Assembly: GCF_040939455.1 (NCBI RefSeq) | Contig: NC_134136.1 | Span: 104,458,014 to 104,522,013, forward strand | Source of the DNA: Microcebus murinus | Lineage: Eukaryota > Chordata > Mammalia > Primates > Cheirogaleidae | DNA: 64,000 bases | Reading direction: 5' to 3' | Shown here: piece by piece, positions 40,801 to 54,634 of the stretch | Position numbering within the stretch: the stretch's first letter is position 1 | Layout: each line of letters starts with the position of its first letter | The notes under the pieces: generated by a model | The model's input: only the letters and a program-made list of their open reading frames with translations | Told to the model about the DNA's origin: nothing | Database searches by the model: none | Translations under genes and position numbers: made by a program

Positions 40801-41321
40801 CTAAAATATCTGCTCCACATGCTTGAGTCTATAACTAGACATGGGCTCCTTTAAGGCATTAAACATATTTCATTCATCACTGTATCACTAGAATTCAAAA
40901 GCACCACACCTGGTATATAGAAGGCACTTATTAAACAAAGAGAAAATGAATGAATTAGTGAGAGAAAAGAAAAGGTTGAATAGTAGTATCAAAGATGTGA
41001 AGCAGTACATGATTGATTTCCAAATCCCAATTGAATACAAACTTTCTTAGTTCTGTAAGACTGTGTTGTCATTGGATTTGTGAATGAAAGGCAATTTTTT
41101 AATCTATACTATGAAGTTGGCCATTTTTCTATACTAAAGTTTTATTATCAACTTAATGGACTTCATATTAATACTGTAATTAAACCTCATCAGTCACTTG
41201 AACTTGATGATACATTGACTAGAAAAATGACTCACAGAGATATTCTTGGAATTTTAGAGTAGAAACTCATAAAAATCTAATTTTTATTAAAAATTGGGTT
41301 TGTTATTAATCGTGTAGTCAT
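37900..41321. other. intronic DNA, mostly unassigned
   Basis: A fragment at 38405-38575 ('gagtgattatctcagggtg', 'ttctttacaataaaaatg') resembles an old L1 3'UTR. A sense L2 3' end lies near 40850-40955. A GTTACCAAGACAAC sequence at 38273-38286 resembles an RFX site. A 45-bp duplication is listed separately. The remainder holds nothing recognised. Confidence 0.45.
39397..39486. repeat. 45-bp diverged tandem duplication
   Basis: Units 39397-39441 and 39442-39486 align without gaps and differ at about eight positions; both end in 'ctttcaataa'. The unit is a multiple of three, so the minus-strand open frame shows a 15-residue repeat (ESIRI...QxLLVI). Confidence 0.88.
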
Positions 41322-41960
41322 TTATTCAACAAATATTGATTGAGTACCTACAATGTGTCAGATAGTTTAGCAAGGTACTAGCAATAATTAATGAAAGGTA
41401 TAGACAAAATAGACAAAGAAAAAACAACAGAAAAACAACAGCAAAACACTTGTCCTGATAGGATTTAGACTCCAGCAGAAGACAGATAATAAACAATAAT
41501 ATACTTATTAATAAGCAAATTAAGCATTGTTATATAGTGATAAATACCACAGAAAAAATTAGAGAGAACTAGGTGCAAAGTGCAGCCAACCATATCACTT
41601 GCAATCAATGGTTAGTGGATTGAATTAAGAAGGTGCTGAGCTAAGATTTGAAGAAACAGAGAGAGGCATGCAGAAATCTGGGGGAAGCACATTCCAGTCA
41701 TAAGGAACAGCCAGCACAAAGGTCCTAGGATAAAGCAATTGTTTATAGTGTAAAACTGTAAACAAAACTAACTCTGATATGGTAAGTGACAAAATAAATA
41801 CGTACAGGAAATACATGTTCTGAGGAGGGCAAATCACTTGTAGTTGGAAAACCTTCAATGAAAGTGCAGGTCTTCCCTTGCAGGATTTGGAAGGTTTTGA
41901 TAAATGGAAAGGAGAGGTTCTGAGTCAGTAGAATTGGGAAAACACACATCAAATTCAGTT
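41322..41960 (-). repeat. L2 LINE, antisense fragment
   Basis: Begins with the reversed L2 3' end ('catttattcaacaaatattg', 'agtacctacaatgtgtcaga'), then 'gacagataataaacaataa' and 'gcacattccagtcataagga' followed by 'caaaggtcctaggat', in L2 order. Not coding. Confidence 0.75.
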
Positions 41961-42247
41961 TACATTGGAGGGATGATTATGGCTGGAGGTGAGTTAGCTG
42001 CTTCAATTAAAGGAGTGAAGGAACTTAAATACCAACATAAGGGGTTCCCACTTACTTCCATGGGCAATGTAAATCACCTAACAGATCTTGCAGAATATTC
42101 CAAGGCAAGACATGTTTGGGAAGATTGAACTGAAGGCTCTGTACAGATTAGATTAGAATATCTATAAATAATACTATTTTAATCCAAATGCAATGAACCC
42201 CAAATACACTCTAATTACAATAACAGTTGCAATAAAGTAATCTTACC
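41961..42247. other. intronic DNA, nothing recognised
   Basis: Short interval between LINE fragments; possibly more diverged L2. Confidence 0.4.
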
Positions 42248-43262
42248 ATTGGATCATCTTTTTTTAAACTTTTTATTTTGAAATAAAAACTGCATGCAAT
42301 ACAGAAAAATTATAAGAGTAGTACATTAAATTTCTATATATCTTCTCCACCTACATTCAATGTTACCAATTAGTAACATTCAATGTTACCATTAGTAACA
42401 TTCAAATGTTACCAATTAGTAATATTTGCCACATATACCTTATTTCTCTTCCTATAGATAAGTAGATACAAAGAGCAACACTATGTATGTAAACACACAG
42501 CACATACTATTTCTTAACCAGATGACAACAAATTTTAGACATTGACTAAATTCTTCAGTGTGAATCTCCTAAAACAAGAATACTTTTTTACATAACTAGA
42601 GAACATTTATCAAATTTAGAATAATTGAAAATGATAACATGCCATTGTCTATTACATAGTTTATATTCAAATTTCAAAACTTTTCCTAATAGATACTTTA
42701 TACCATATTTCCCATCCAGGATTATACATTGAATTCAGTTGTCAATTCTCTTTAGTCTCTTTAATCTCAGATGGTTTCCCAGCTTTTCTTTGTCTTTCAT
42801 AACATTGACATTTTTGAGGAGTAGAAGGTAGATGGTTTTATTTTTTATCATTGTCCTTCAGCTTGGGTTGGCCTGATATTTTCTTGTTTTTTGGATGTTT
42901 ATGTGTTTCTTACTAGAATACTATGTAAATGATATATATTGTACCTTGTTAGTACAGCACACCAGGAGATACATGATGTCAATTTGTCCCATAACTGGTG
43001 ATGTTAACCTTGGTCACTTGCTTAACATGGTGTCCATTTTCTCCTTAGTCATTAATAAATAATCAGTGAAGAGGCACTTTGAGACAATGTGAATATCCTC
43101 CCTCACCAACCTTTCACCCAATAATTTTAACATCTGTTGATAATTTTTGTCTGAATCAATTGTTATTATGATGGCTGGAAAATGGTGCTTTCTAACTATC
43201 ATTCCTTTTATATTTACCAGTTGACATTCTGCTCTTAGGGAGAGCTTTTCCCTTTTATTTGT
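42248..43262 (-). repeat. old LINE-1 3' region (L1M-like), antisense
   Basis: 'ttgtcccataactggtgatg' followed by 'ttaaccttggtcacttgctt', 'acctttcacccaataattt' and 'atggctggaaaatggtgc' follow a familiar antisense L1M-type 3'UTR. The subfamily is not assigned. It includes the triplicated block at 42353-42421. Confidence 0.6.
42353..42421. repeat. 23-bp unit, three tandem copies
   Basis: Units at 42353-42375, 42376-42397 and 42398-42421 read 'acattcaatgttaccaatta' plus 'gta', with a one-base loss in the second and a one-base gain in the third. Confidence 0.93.
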
Positions 43263-46200
43263 TTGTTTATAATTAAGATGAATGCATGGATGCATGCTTT
43301 ATTCAATTACAGTCATTGTTCATTTAACTCATCTTTTAAAATATACCATTTATGAATATTCCTTACTTCATAGAAAAAAAAACACAAAACAGCTTAACAC
43401 TTTTTTTACCTGGTTGGGAAGAGGAAAAGCATATTCTAAGGGTAGGCTCTAGCAAACTGTGTGGAGAATGATGCATTTTTCCTCTGGTATTTCATTTTAT
43501 TTTTCATTTTTAATGGTTCATTAACATATAACAAGTTCCAAGGGCTTGTGGGACCTTATTCTAACTGGGCCCTAATGATGGGTCCTACCCAAAGACTATA
43601 TTTGCATTCTTGATTGTCAGTAAGTACACGTTAATTTGATTCTTGATTCTTTGGCTAAAAACTTCTTTCCAAATGGCAAAATATACTACTTTGAAGGTAA
43701 TCCTTTGCCCAAATGTTTGGTCACACAGATCAATCTGTTCTATTCAGAGGCCATTTTTATTTTTATTATAATTTTGGGGGGTATGTCCTGCCTTTCCAAA
43801 AAGGACTTTTGCAAGATCAAAACTGCTATCTTTACATACTAGTTTATACCTTCCCAAAACATTTTCTTGCTTTATGTGAATAGCAATTTGGTTTCTTAAT
43901 GTGTTACCCAAAAAAAAAAAAATTATAACTGCTTCTAAATTGCGCTGATGTATTGTAGAATTGAGTTGAATATCTTTGTAGGCTGAGGATAATTATCCTC
44001 CTGCCAGGAACAAATAAGTTATACTGCTCCAGAGAAATAAATATGCATATGAATTTATGTGGCTGGATAAATCCTTATAAACTTTAGCTCTTTATAACAC
44101 AATGAGAGAAGAAGAAATGTACTTGGTGAGGCTAATGAATAAACTGGGATCATTATAGTGTCTATCATGCATTTTCCCCACAAACTTGCATTTTACTGCA
44201 TATAAATCAGAGCAGCAGAACATTTCAAAGGACTTTAGACAGTGAATGAACCAATTTTAGGATGAACTATATAAGAATAAGCCACCTAAAATCTTCAGTT
44301 ACATTTTAGACAGGATTTTATACACACACACACACACACACACAGACACACACATACACGCACACCTAGAGATCAAATAAAGATACAAAATGTAAACTCC
44401 AAATGAAGAGTTCAGAAGTACATATGAGTATTTATTTAAATAGTTAAAATCTTTACCTCTTCAAAGATTTCTGGCAGAAAGTTTGCTAACAATAACACCA
44501 GGTACAGGCAATGAAAATATAGGATCCCATACTACACTAGGTAATTGCAGCAAGATTAGTGTGAACCAAATGCATTTATTATATGCAGTGTAATCCAATA
44601 TACTAAGAGATGGCATGCGCTTTATTTTAATTAGCTATTTCTTTTAAGGGGTTGCTTGCTCTAACTGTCTAGATAAGAAAAAATTGTAGTCATTGCTCAA
44701 AATGCTTGTAGCAAATCTAGTTTTAAATTGAAACAATTTATTCCAAAAGCAGTCTACTACTGCAGCAATAATCAATGTGTTTTCCCGTAGCCCATACTAG
44801 AGTTTTCCAAGGACTATTGTTAATTGCCTGTAACTAAATGACTGCTGGTGCCCTTAAATGCAACTCTTTGGCACTTGTTCATTTGTTGTGTTTAACCAAA
44901 TGCCAGTTTTCCTTAGGTTTTGCCTAGCAGTTTTGCTTTACAATTTTCAATATTCAGTCTCGGTCTTTTAAAGAGGGCAGAGTCTATCATTTTAACAAAA
45001 TAGCACAAAGGCTAAACAGATTTTAAAAGGTCTGCACTTTTTCTTTCCATCCTCAGATGTTGAATTATGCTGAAATGGAATCTTTTTTATTTTTTAAATG
45101 CTGCCACTCCAGGCAACTTGAACTAGAGCTGAAAAGCAGATCCCATTTCAAAGGGAAAATGACATTTGCTGGGGCAACACCATTCACATTGTAATGTAAA
45201 AATAAAATACAGCACAGTGGGCCCAAATAATTTCTTTTAACTGTGACAGAATTTAACCCCTAGTAATTTTGTCCTAACCCAATGGATAAGCAATAATAGG
45301 TAGTGCTCATATTAATGAATGTGTCCGGCTTGGAGCAAAAGAATGTGGAGACTAAATCTAATGCACCATTTTCTTTGAGACAGTTTATACATGCTAGATA
45401 AACCAATTTGACTGACTTAAATTAAATGGAAACAATTTTAACCTGCACACATTTATAATATATAGACATGTATATTATGCTTTTGCATAAAAATAGTGTA
45501 GTAACTGTGGATTGAGCACTGGTGTGTGAAATGTGGGAAAAGACATTGCATTCCTGACCTCCTAAGGACGTTATTAGAGTGCCCTGCTTCTGCATGTACT
45601 ACTACAGAAGTATCTGAGGGAAAATCTGAGATGCTCTCAGGATCTCGGGATAAATTTGCTCCTTGTAAGTGCTGTTTCTTTGGACCAGATTTTGGTAGTT
45701 CTATTATTAGTAAATGACTATCTGTGGCTCAGAAGAATTATTCTTGCTTATTGCTCATTCTCTAGGCATATATAACTTTTCATATATTTGTACCTTAAAG
45801 GAGTTATTCAAGTGACACAAGACTGTTTCTGTAATTGCTAAGTTACCCTGCTCTCATTTTCTTATTACATTTAGACAGTACTATTGATTGGCTAAGTAAA
45901 TAGAGTGTTTTTTGAATGGCTCATGACATCTAGCAATGGGAGTAACTCACGTTTGGCCAATTCTCTAAAAATAAAAAGGACTTACTTTCGTGCAATTTTT
46001 TCTCTAATTTATACATATTCAGTTTCTAAAATTAAAACAAAGTATATAGAAACCAATATTATAAATACCATCTAGAGAAAATGAGAGTTTTGTTTATTGG
46101 ATTGATAGGATTATATTTCAGGCATAGTTTTTGATTACTTCTAAAGCTATTTGACTAGATATGGGCACTTGAGGCATGCTACATGCCTAGGCCCAGTGCT

Positions 46201-46394
46201 GCACATCCAGATTTGAGAAGGAGCTGCTTGATGGCATCGTAGAAGAATCATTTCCTACCTGGGCAGTTATCTACAGCAGAGAAGCTATCCTGACTCCCAG
46301 CTTTCTTTAGAGCTTTTCCCTACATAGGCCTTGGATTAGAATTTATAATGGCTTTTTATAAAGAATCAAAATTTTGAAGAATTGAAGTATGATT
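43263..46394. other. intronic DNA with one microsatellite
   Basis: A (CA)n microsatellite lies at 44322-44366. The stretch 44400-45700 is non-repetitive by eye, with no long open frame, and would be a place to look for conserved intronic elements. Nothing else recognised. Confidence 0.45.
44322..44366. repeat. (CA)n microsatellite
   Basis: Interrupted CA repeat with single G and T substitutions near its 3' end. Confidence 0.97.
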
Positions 46395-47010
46395 AAAATA
46401 ACATAAAATGAATAAATCTTAAGTGTTCAGCTTAATGATTTTAACAAATGCATACACTTGTATATCCACATTTAAACCAAGATACAGAATATTTTCTTTA
46501 CTAAAGAAAGTTTCCTCTTGCCCCTTTCCAATAAATGTGCTCTTCCCCCATCTCCAAAGTATTGATTTTTCTGATTTATGTCACTGTGGATTATTTTGAT
46601 CCATTCTTGGACTTAATTTGAACAAAATCATACAGTAGGTATTAATTTGTGTCTGGCTTCCTTCACTTAGCATAATATGTGAGATTCATGAATGTTGTGT
46701 GTATCAGCAGTTTATTGCTAAGCATATTCTACTGTATGAACATACAATAATCTGTTCATCTCATCTCCAGTTAATGGACATTTGGATTGTTTTCAGTTGT
46801 GAATACTATTAATAATACCACTCTGAACATTCTCATACAAGTCTTCTTGCAGATACCTGCTTATATTTCTCATGGGTAAATACCTAGGAGCAGAATTGCT
46901 ATTCACAGGGTAGATTTATACTTAACCTTATTAGAAACTACCCCAGATTTTCCAATGTAGCAGTACCATTGTGCACTCTCACTGGCAATGTTTGGGAATA
47001 GAAATTAAGT
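46395..47010 (-). repeat. LINE-1 3'UTR (L1M-type), antisense
   Basis: Shows the well-known order 'tgtctggcttccttcactta', 'gcataatatgtgagattcat', 'atggacatttggattgtttt', 'gggtaaatacctaggagcag', 'aattgctattcacagggtag', 'gtaccattgtgcactctcac'. 5' truncated; no ORF. Confidence 0.8.
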
Positions 47011-48390
47011 GTTCTTGATTTTTTTTCCATTTCTTTTCTTATGTTAGAAATTTTAAAGGGACAAATTCCAAATGTTTAATATACTAAATTAGAAAACAGA
47101 ATGAACCTTTAAAGAAGCCATAATCCAAATTCTTAACATCTGCCATTATATCCAGCATATTTTAAATCACATTTTTGCTGGCATATAAATCACCCCATAA
47201 ACATAAGTTAGAGTTTTACACAGGCTTCTGTGCGTGGTAGAGTTTAACTCATATCCTGAGAGAACAAGACCCAGTGCCACCCCTGGTATTATACACTCAC
47301 TTATCCCTTCTGTTCTCATAATAGGGGGAAAATGGTATATGGAAGAACATTTTATATTTCATTCCTGGTACTTTTATAGTACTGTCTTGTATGGTTCCTC
47401 ACAAGGTTCAGCAGATAAAGCTGCTGGAGGTATTTTTCAGTATTTCACACTTTATGTTAATTTACTTAGACTCTAAAAGATTTAATATCTCACTTTATTT
47501 TTCCCTTTTTAAACATAAAGTTCAACCACTTTTAATAAGATTTTCTTCTATTTCCCATTTAATTTTAATAAGTACAGAAAAATATAATTGTTTAAACAGT
47601 ATTTATATATGTTTTTAATTAAACTGTTGAATTAGAAATGAAGGACTATATAATGAGAAATACGACTGAGGTTTTTTTCCTGTAATTATTACAGGAAAAA
47701 TGACATCACATGCAAACACACACACACACACATACGTACACACAAAATGTTCTTTTGAGAAAATTATGGCCATGCTTCTCAGATTATTTATCACTGAAAC
47801 TATACTGCTCCCATCATGATTTTACCCCATTTGTGAGAAGTTACAAGTGTTCTTATAACCTGCAAGTACTTGTTACTGCAAAAGCATGGGTTATTTTAAA
47901 GTTCTCAGCCTAAGCTTATATTGACTGTCCTATGAAATTACATAATCTGCTGGTGGATTCTAAATTATGGAATCAATACCACCATTATTTTATAGCTTTA
48001 ATTACTGCAATAATTATATTTAATGGTAATTAAAGAAACTAGTAATTTTCAAAGTAGTTGTCAATGGCAAAGAACAGTAGCTACCCATCAGTAACAACAT
48101 TTAGACTATGATGAGTAAGGATAACACTTAGTTAAAATGAATTTCAAAATCGGTGCATGGTGGCTTACTATTAAATACCAGTATCCTTGTTTTTATTATA
48201 ATGTCCATAATCTCTAAAGAAAAAAAAAAGAAGTAAATAATTTATCCCCAAATTTGCCTGATAATTTTTGATGTAATATAGACATTCAGTAGGAAAAGGA
48301 GCACTTGTATACAGTGAATGTCAAGAAAATTCCTCTTTTGGATAGAACATAGTAACATGCCTAATAAAAGGGAAAGGAAAAAAAAAGGAT
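47011..48390. other. intronic DNA, one microsatellite
   Basis: A (CA)n tract lies at about 47713-47745. A palindromic 'ttttttcctgtaattatt' / 'acaggaaaaatga' region lies near 47675-47703. Nothing else recognised. Confidence 0.45.
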
Positions 48391-48407
48391 AAAAATAGTG
48401 TAATGTT

Positions 48408-48730
48408 GGCCGGGTGTGGTGGCTCACACCTGTAATCCTAGCATTTTGGGAGGCCGAGGCAGGAGGATCGCTCAAGGTCAGAAGTTCAAGACCAGCTGAG
48501 CAAGAGTAAGACCTGATCTCTACTAAAAATAGAAAGAAATTAGCTGGACAACTAAAAATATATAGAAAAAATTAGCTAGGCATGGTGGCACATGCCTGTG
48601 CTAGCTACTCAGGAGGCTGAGGCATGAGGATCTCTTGAGCCCAGGAGTTTGAGGTTGCTGTGAGCTAGGCTGATGCCATGGCACTCTGGCCTGGACAACA
48701 GAGTGAGATTCTGTCTCAAAAAAAAAAAAA
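48408..48730 (+). mobile_element. strepsirrhine Alu SINE
   Basis: Complete dimer with small losses in both arms. Target-site duplication 'aaaaatagtgtaatgtt' at 48391-48407 and 48731-48747. Confidence 0.96.
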
Positions 48731-48747
48731 AAAAATAGTGTAATGTT

Positions 48748-49150
48748 AAAAAAAATACTACCACCAAATTCTATTGTGACATCTGCTATAGAGGCCTACT
48801 TCTTAAGTCCAAGTAAGCATTCAGCCTACGAGATTATGGTAGATTACTTTGGCACCACTCTATTCAGAAAGATATGGTACAGGACACATTGCTTATGGCA
48901 GGAGTCAGCAAACAACATTCATTAGGCCTCCCCAAACTCTATGTAACAGTCCAGGATGCCATGCTGTTTGACCCCTCTCCTCTTTTTGACCCCTAACCTC
49001 CAGGTGACAGCACAGGTGAGAAGGATCAAGATTCACCTTGGATGAGGGCAAAAGCCATCCTGGCTTAAAAAGTTTCATATCTACAGGAACCAATATTTCT
49101 TTTATCAACCCCATATGCATAGCTTACAGGATCTCAGTAAGGGATTTCTT
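48748..49150. other. intronic DNA, nothing recognised
   Basis: Unique-looking sequence between two SINEs; no exon evidence. Confidence 0.45.
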
Positions 49151-49374
<224 letters not shown>

Positions 49375-49458
49375 TGATATAGTTTCCAATCAGGTATTTG
49401 TAATTCTTTCCGTCCAAATGCAATCTACCAGAGAAGTTTCATTTTTACCATAAGCAAT

Positions 49459-49511
49459 GTTGCTTAGCAACATAGTTACCATATATCACCTTATCTGGTT
49501 ACCAAGGAAAC
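49459..49511. promoter_or_regulatory. two RFX X-box-like motifs
   Basis: A perfect palindrome GTTGCTTAGCAAC (49459-49471) and GTTACCAAGGAAAC (49498-49511) both fit the X-box shape bound by RFX factors. They lie 40 bp apart, about 170-220 bp upstream of the transmembrane exon. Binding is not shown. Confidence 0.4.
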
Positions 49512-49680
49512 AGAGTTAGAAAGTTATCAAAAGGTCAAATTCTCATGCAAAAAGGGAAGGGGTTGTGTTAACCCATTACCCACATCTGATCTTATCCAGA
49601 AAAATTGTGAAATTAAGTTGAATTTATGATTTTGAATGTGAATATTATATAATCCCTTGTTGTGATTTCTTTATTTCTAG

Positions 49681-49824
49681 AGCTAATGTACACAGTGGAA
49701 CTTGCTGGAGGGCTTGGTGCTATCCTCTTGCTGCTTGTTTGTTTGGTGACCATCTACAAGTGTTACAAGATAGAAATCATGCTCTTCTACAGGAATCATT
49801 TTGGAGCTGAAGAGCTGGATGGAG
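49681..49824 (+). CDS. IL1RAPL1: IL1RAPL1 exon, transmembrane segment
   Basis: A 144-bp exon, phase 1 at both ends, encoding [19 protein letters not shown], then [15 protein letters not shown] and [13 protein letters not shown], about human residues 351-398. The hydrophobic run from LAGGLGA to VTIY is the single transmembrane helix, followed by a basic, cysteine-containing stop-transfer segment (YKCYKIE) and the linker to the TIR domain. The acceptor is 'tttatttctag'; the donor is 'GGAG|gtaaga'. Because the exon is symmetric, skipping it would keep the frame and remove the membrane helix. Matches IL1RAPL1 rather than IL1RAPL2 (MYTVELAGG and EELDG). Confidence 0.98.
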
Positions 49825-51044
49825 GTAAGATGAGTTATTTCTTTTATTGTTCTTTCTGAATATTCTTATTTGTTTTCTGCCTTTGTTTTATTAAGGGGAA
49901 AGAAAAGTTACCTGCATAATCGCTGGCAGCAGCTCTTATAATATTTCAATATTCAGTTTATAAATTCATCTTTTGTATAGAAATGTATGTATGATGCTTT
50001 GGAGCCAATACTGTAGGCATTTTCCTCTGAAAATTGTAAAGTAACACCTACCCTTTTCAGAATTGCATTCCAATAGCGCTTACAAATTACAAACACTGAT
50101 TACAATGCTATCAGAGTGTTCATTTTCTCTCACCTTGTAATCAGTACTGAAAGGCCAGCTTTACTTTTCTATATGTAAGGAGTGTCTCTTTTAATTGTGT
50201 TCCCTAGCCCAGTAGTTTGAAGTGAATCTCAATTTGTTCCTGTTTAGACTGATCAGTTATAATAAACTGTACTGAGTATTTTAGAATTCATCTAGCAGTC
50301 TTTTCAATCTTATTTATTTAGCTATTTTTAGATAGCCTAATTTTTATTCCAAGTGTGGACCAACAGATAGGAAAGTGCACAAGCACATTGTTTTTCTAAT
50401 ACTGCATCTAATACTTTTACTCAAATTGGACAAGTAAATTTTTTGTGGAAATTATGCTTATTATTTGCTTCTGGTCAGCCATGACTATGTGTACAATCTA
50501 AGAGGAATTGGAGTCCTTAAAATTGAGTTCCCTAAGCCACCCATTAAAGGACTTAAGATTTTTTTTTTTCCTTTTTGATCATTTGGAAAAGTATAAGATA
50601 AACTTGCAATATATAGGAAGTGTATACAAGCTGATAATAGTACAGATGATAAAGGTTTTCTTGGTCATATTTATAAATTTTTTTCTCATTGACTGTCAGT
50701 TTTGTACCAAGTGGTACAAAGGAACATGAAGCAATTGCCCATGTTGCCATGTTTCCAGATCCACTGGAATAAATCCACAGGCAGAACTGAAGGTTGTCAG
50801 ACTTGTGAAGGGAAGCATTTATTCAGCATGACCGACACTCCTCTCCATTTACCCTTCTCTCCTCCCCATTAGCGTGAAGTCTGAGCCAGCAAAACTGTTT
50901 TTTTTTAGCTTTTAAGTGTTGATTTGCCTATTCTTTGTTTCTAACTTTCTTGCCTATTGATAAAAATTATTATTTTTCTTTGCTACTGCTTTAAAGAAAT
51001 ATGAGAAAATTGTAATTGTCAGAGCTATTGTTGGATGCATATTA
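49825..51044. other. intronic DNA, nothing recognised
   Basis: AT-rich start of the intron. No repeat can be named and short open frames lack support. Confidence 0.45.
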
Positions 51045-51225
51045 AGCAAGCAAAGTGCTAGGTGTTCTTAAAGTCATTCTTGCTAAGCATCACAAAAACT
51101 CTGAGGTCAATATTATAATCTCCATTTTACTGATAAGGCAGCTGAGGCTCCCAGAGGTTAAATAACTTATTCAAGAAGATAACATAATATTACTATAAGT
51201 GGCCAAGATGGGATTTGAAAATAAG
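51045..51225 (-). repeat. MIR SINE
   Basis: Antisense MIR: 'ctccattttactgataaggc', 'agctgaggctcccagaggtt', 'aaataacttattcaagaaga', 'gtggccaagatgggatttga'. Confidence 0.88.
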
Positions 51226-52342
<1,117 letters not shown>

Positions 52343-52602
52343 AGGAATTCTTACTGGAAGTGTAATCATTTGTAGCTTCCCTATATTAAAGCAGATCTGT
52401 TCCTGCTGGAAAGGTGGTCAGGGGCCTGCCCTTAACTCCTGTTTCCTGCTGCATCTCTCCTGATGTATGAACTCTCAGAAACACTGTTTCATCAGAACCT
52501 TACTACAGTAAGAATATTAATAATAATGTAGCAAGTTGAAATCCCAAGTCTTAACAAAAGTTAGATGTACATAAATGCAACTTTCTTTAATTCTCTAATG
52601 CT

Positions 52603-52983
52603 GGCCGGTCACGGTGGCTCACGCCTGTAATCCTAGCACTCTGCAAGGCCAACGCCGGCGGATTACTCGAGGTCAGGAGTTCGAAACCAGCCTGAGCAAC
52701 AGTGAAACCTCGTTTCTACTATAAATAGAAAGAAATCAATTGGCCAACTAATATATATATATATATAAAATTAGCCAGGCATGGTGGTGCATGCCTGTAG
52801 TCCCAGCTACTTGGGAGGCTGAGGCAGAAGGATTGCTTGAGCCCAGGAGTTTGAGGTTGCTGTGAGTGAGGCAGAAGGATTGCTTGAGCCCAGGAGTTTG
52901 AGGTTGCTGTGAGCTAGGCTGACGCCATGGCACTCACTCTAGCCTGGGCAACAAAGCAAGACTCGGTCTCAAAAAAAAAAAAA
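52603..52983 (+). mobile_element. strepsirrhine Alu SINE with internal duplication
   Basis: Complete dimer lengthened by a 47-bp exact tandem duplication in the right arm (52820-52866 and 52867-52913). The linker has a (TA)n expansion at about 52751-52766. Target-site duplication 'tctaatgct' at 52594 and 52991. Confidence 0.96.
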
Positions 52984-52999
52984 TTTTTTTTCTAATGCT

Positions 53000-54385
53000 C
53001 TAAAACCATTCATCTTGGCTCTCTAGTTCCCATTCCCACTGATGGCAAAAAAACTAATAATCTTGTCACTCCAAGATACCACAGGCACTCCTGGTTTGGA
53101 ATTCAGCTTCTTATAGGTTAACATTCCATTGAAAAGTGGGATATTCCATTTCTCTTTGTCCCTTTTCTCCCAAGAAACCTGTTTCTAGGGAACTCACATA
53201 TAGGAATTCTGGGCACCTGGTACATATGCCATCTCTTCCTCACTTGAGATACCGCCACCTCATCTTTGGACACATTGAGCTCTATTTACTAAAGGCCAAG
53301 ATCCTTGTCATGGCCACAAGCTTCAAACACTTGTCCAGGATTTTCTCCTTTGGGAATTTCAGACATTCTTACTTGTATTTATAACACCATAAACTCTGCT
53401 ACACTCATACCCACCTCCCCAGTTAAAAAAAAAAATCATCTCCTTAACCCATTGCTCTTTAACATGAAGCTCTCATGTTGGGTGCAGAATTTTTCTCTAA
53501 AGCTTATAGTTTCTCAAGATCTTCCCTGAGAAAAAGGACACAAGTATTTGTTCTTCTCAGATTCTGCCTCAAACCATAGGAACTTCTCTTATCTCTTTCC
53601 CCTCCCTGGGGCAGAAACCCAGGCAGCCTCTAAACCTTAGTCACATCCCCTTAGATCCTTCTACACATGCTCTTATGATCAAATAATTACGTACTCTTCC
53701 AGTGGTGGAAAACTTCTCTGACATCATCAAATCCCCATGCTTCTTAGCTCTCCCACAAGTCTTTTCTTCTTCCAAAGAAGAGAAGGCTGTTAAGAGAAAG
53801 TCCAGGCTTTTCTGATTCTTGTGTTTGCTTTTAAAAAATGTAATTTATAAGTCAAAGTTGAGCAATGTCTTCTTTATTCTTGGCCATTATATTTACCTCC
53901 CCTGAAAGGGGAATTCATAAAATAATCTTAGAAGTAAGGAAAGGTAAAGAGTGTGAAGAAGAACAGGGGAAGGAAGTTTAGCTAATTTTTTTGAAGTAAT
54001 GTCCTACTATGACAATATGATAAACAGATTCATTGACCTTTTATTGAATAGTTATTCAATAACAAGTGTTGTGTTGACTACTTTACTAATAAGCGAATCA
54101 TATAACTACAAAGACAGAATTTGAACCCAGGTCTAAATGAATCTAAATCCCAAGAATTGCAGCCATTGTGTCATACTGGGAGATGGCGAATCTGCCATCA
54201 GGACACATTCAGCCAGTTCCTTTCAAGTGATTACAATAGGCATTATCTGACCATATCAGTTCTATATCATAAGGATTCTTATATAAAAGAATTCTGATAT
54301 TTTCCCAAGATAGGACATGTTGATGCTTTGCTCTCTTAGTTTGTTCACATCATTCCTTGTCCCTTTCTACATAACCTTACATTTT
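53000..54385. other. intronic DNA, pyrimidine-rich
   Basis: Long pyrimidine-rich stretch (53030-53830) that may be old LINE sequence, but I cannot align it to a family from memory. A weak MIR-like piece lies near 54050-54175. Confidence 0.35.
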
Positions 54386-54587
54386 ATTGTTTCCTCTAGA
54401 TTCAGGCCTTAGTACTTCTAGTGCTACAACACCCAACTTCTTGTATTGCATTCATTATTCTATCTTTAATTGTATTTACGAACAAATAACTCTCAAATCT
54501 AAATGTCTTGCTCCCAGTTCTCATGTTTCAGCATCATTTTTTTCTAGTAGCCTATTAGTTATTTCCACCAAGATAGGCCCCAAACAT

Positions 54588-54634
<47 letters not shown>

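Noticed and set aside
42353..42421. CRISPR-like repeat array
   Set aside because: The repeats are directly adjacent with no spacers, in a mammalian intron; this is a minisatellite.
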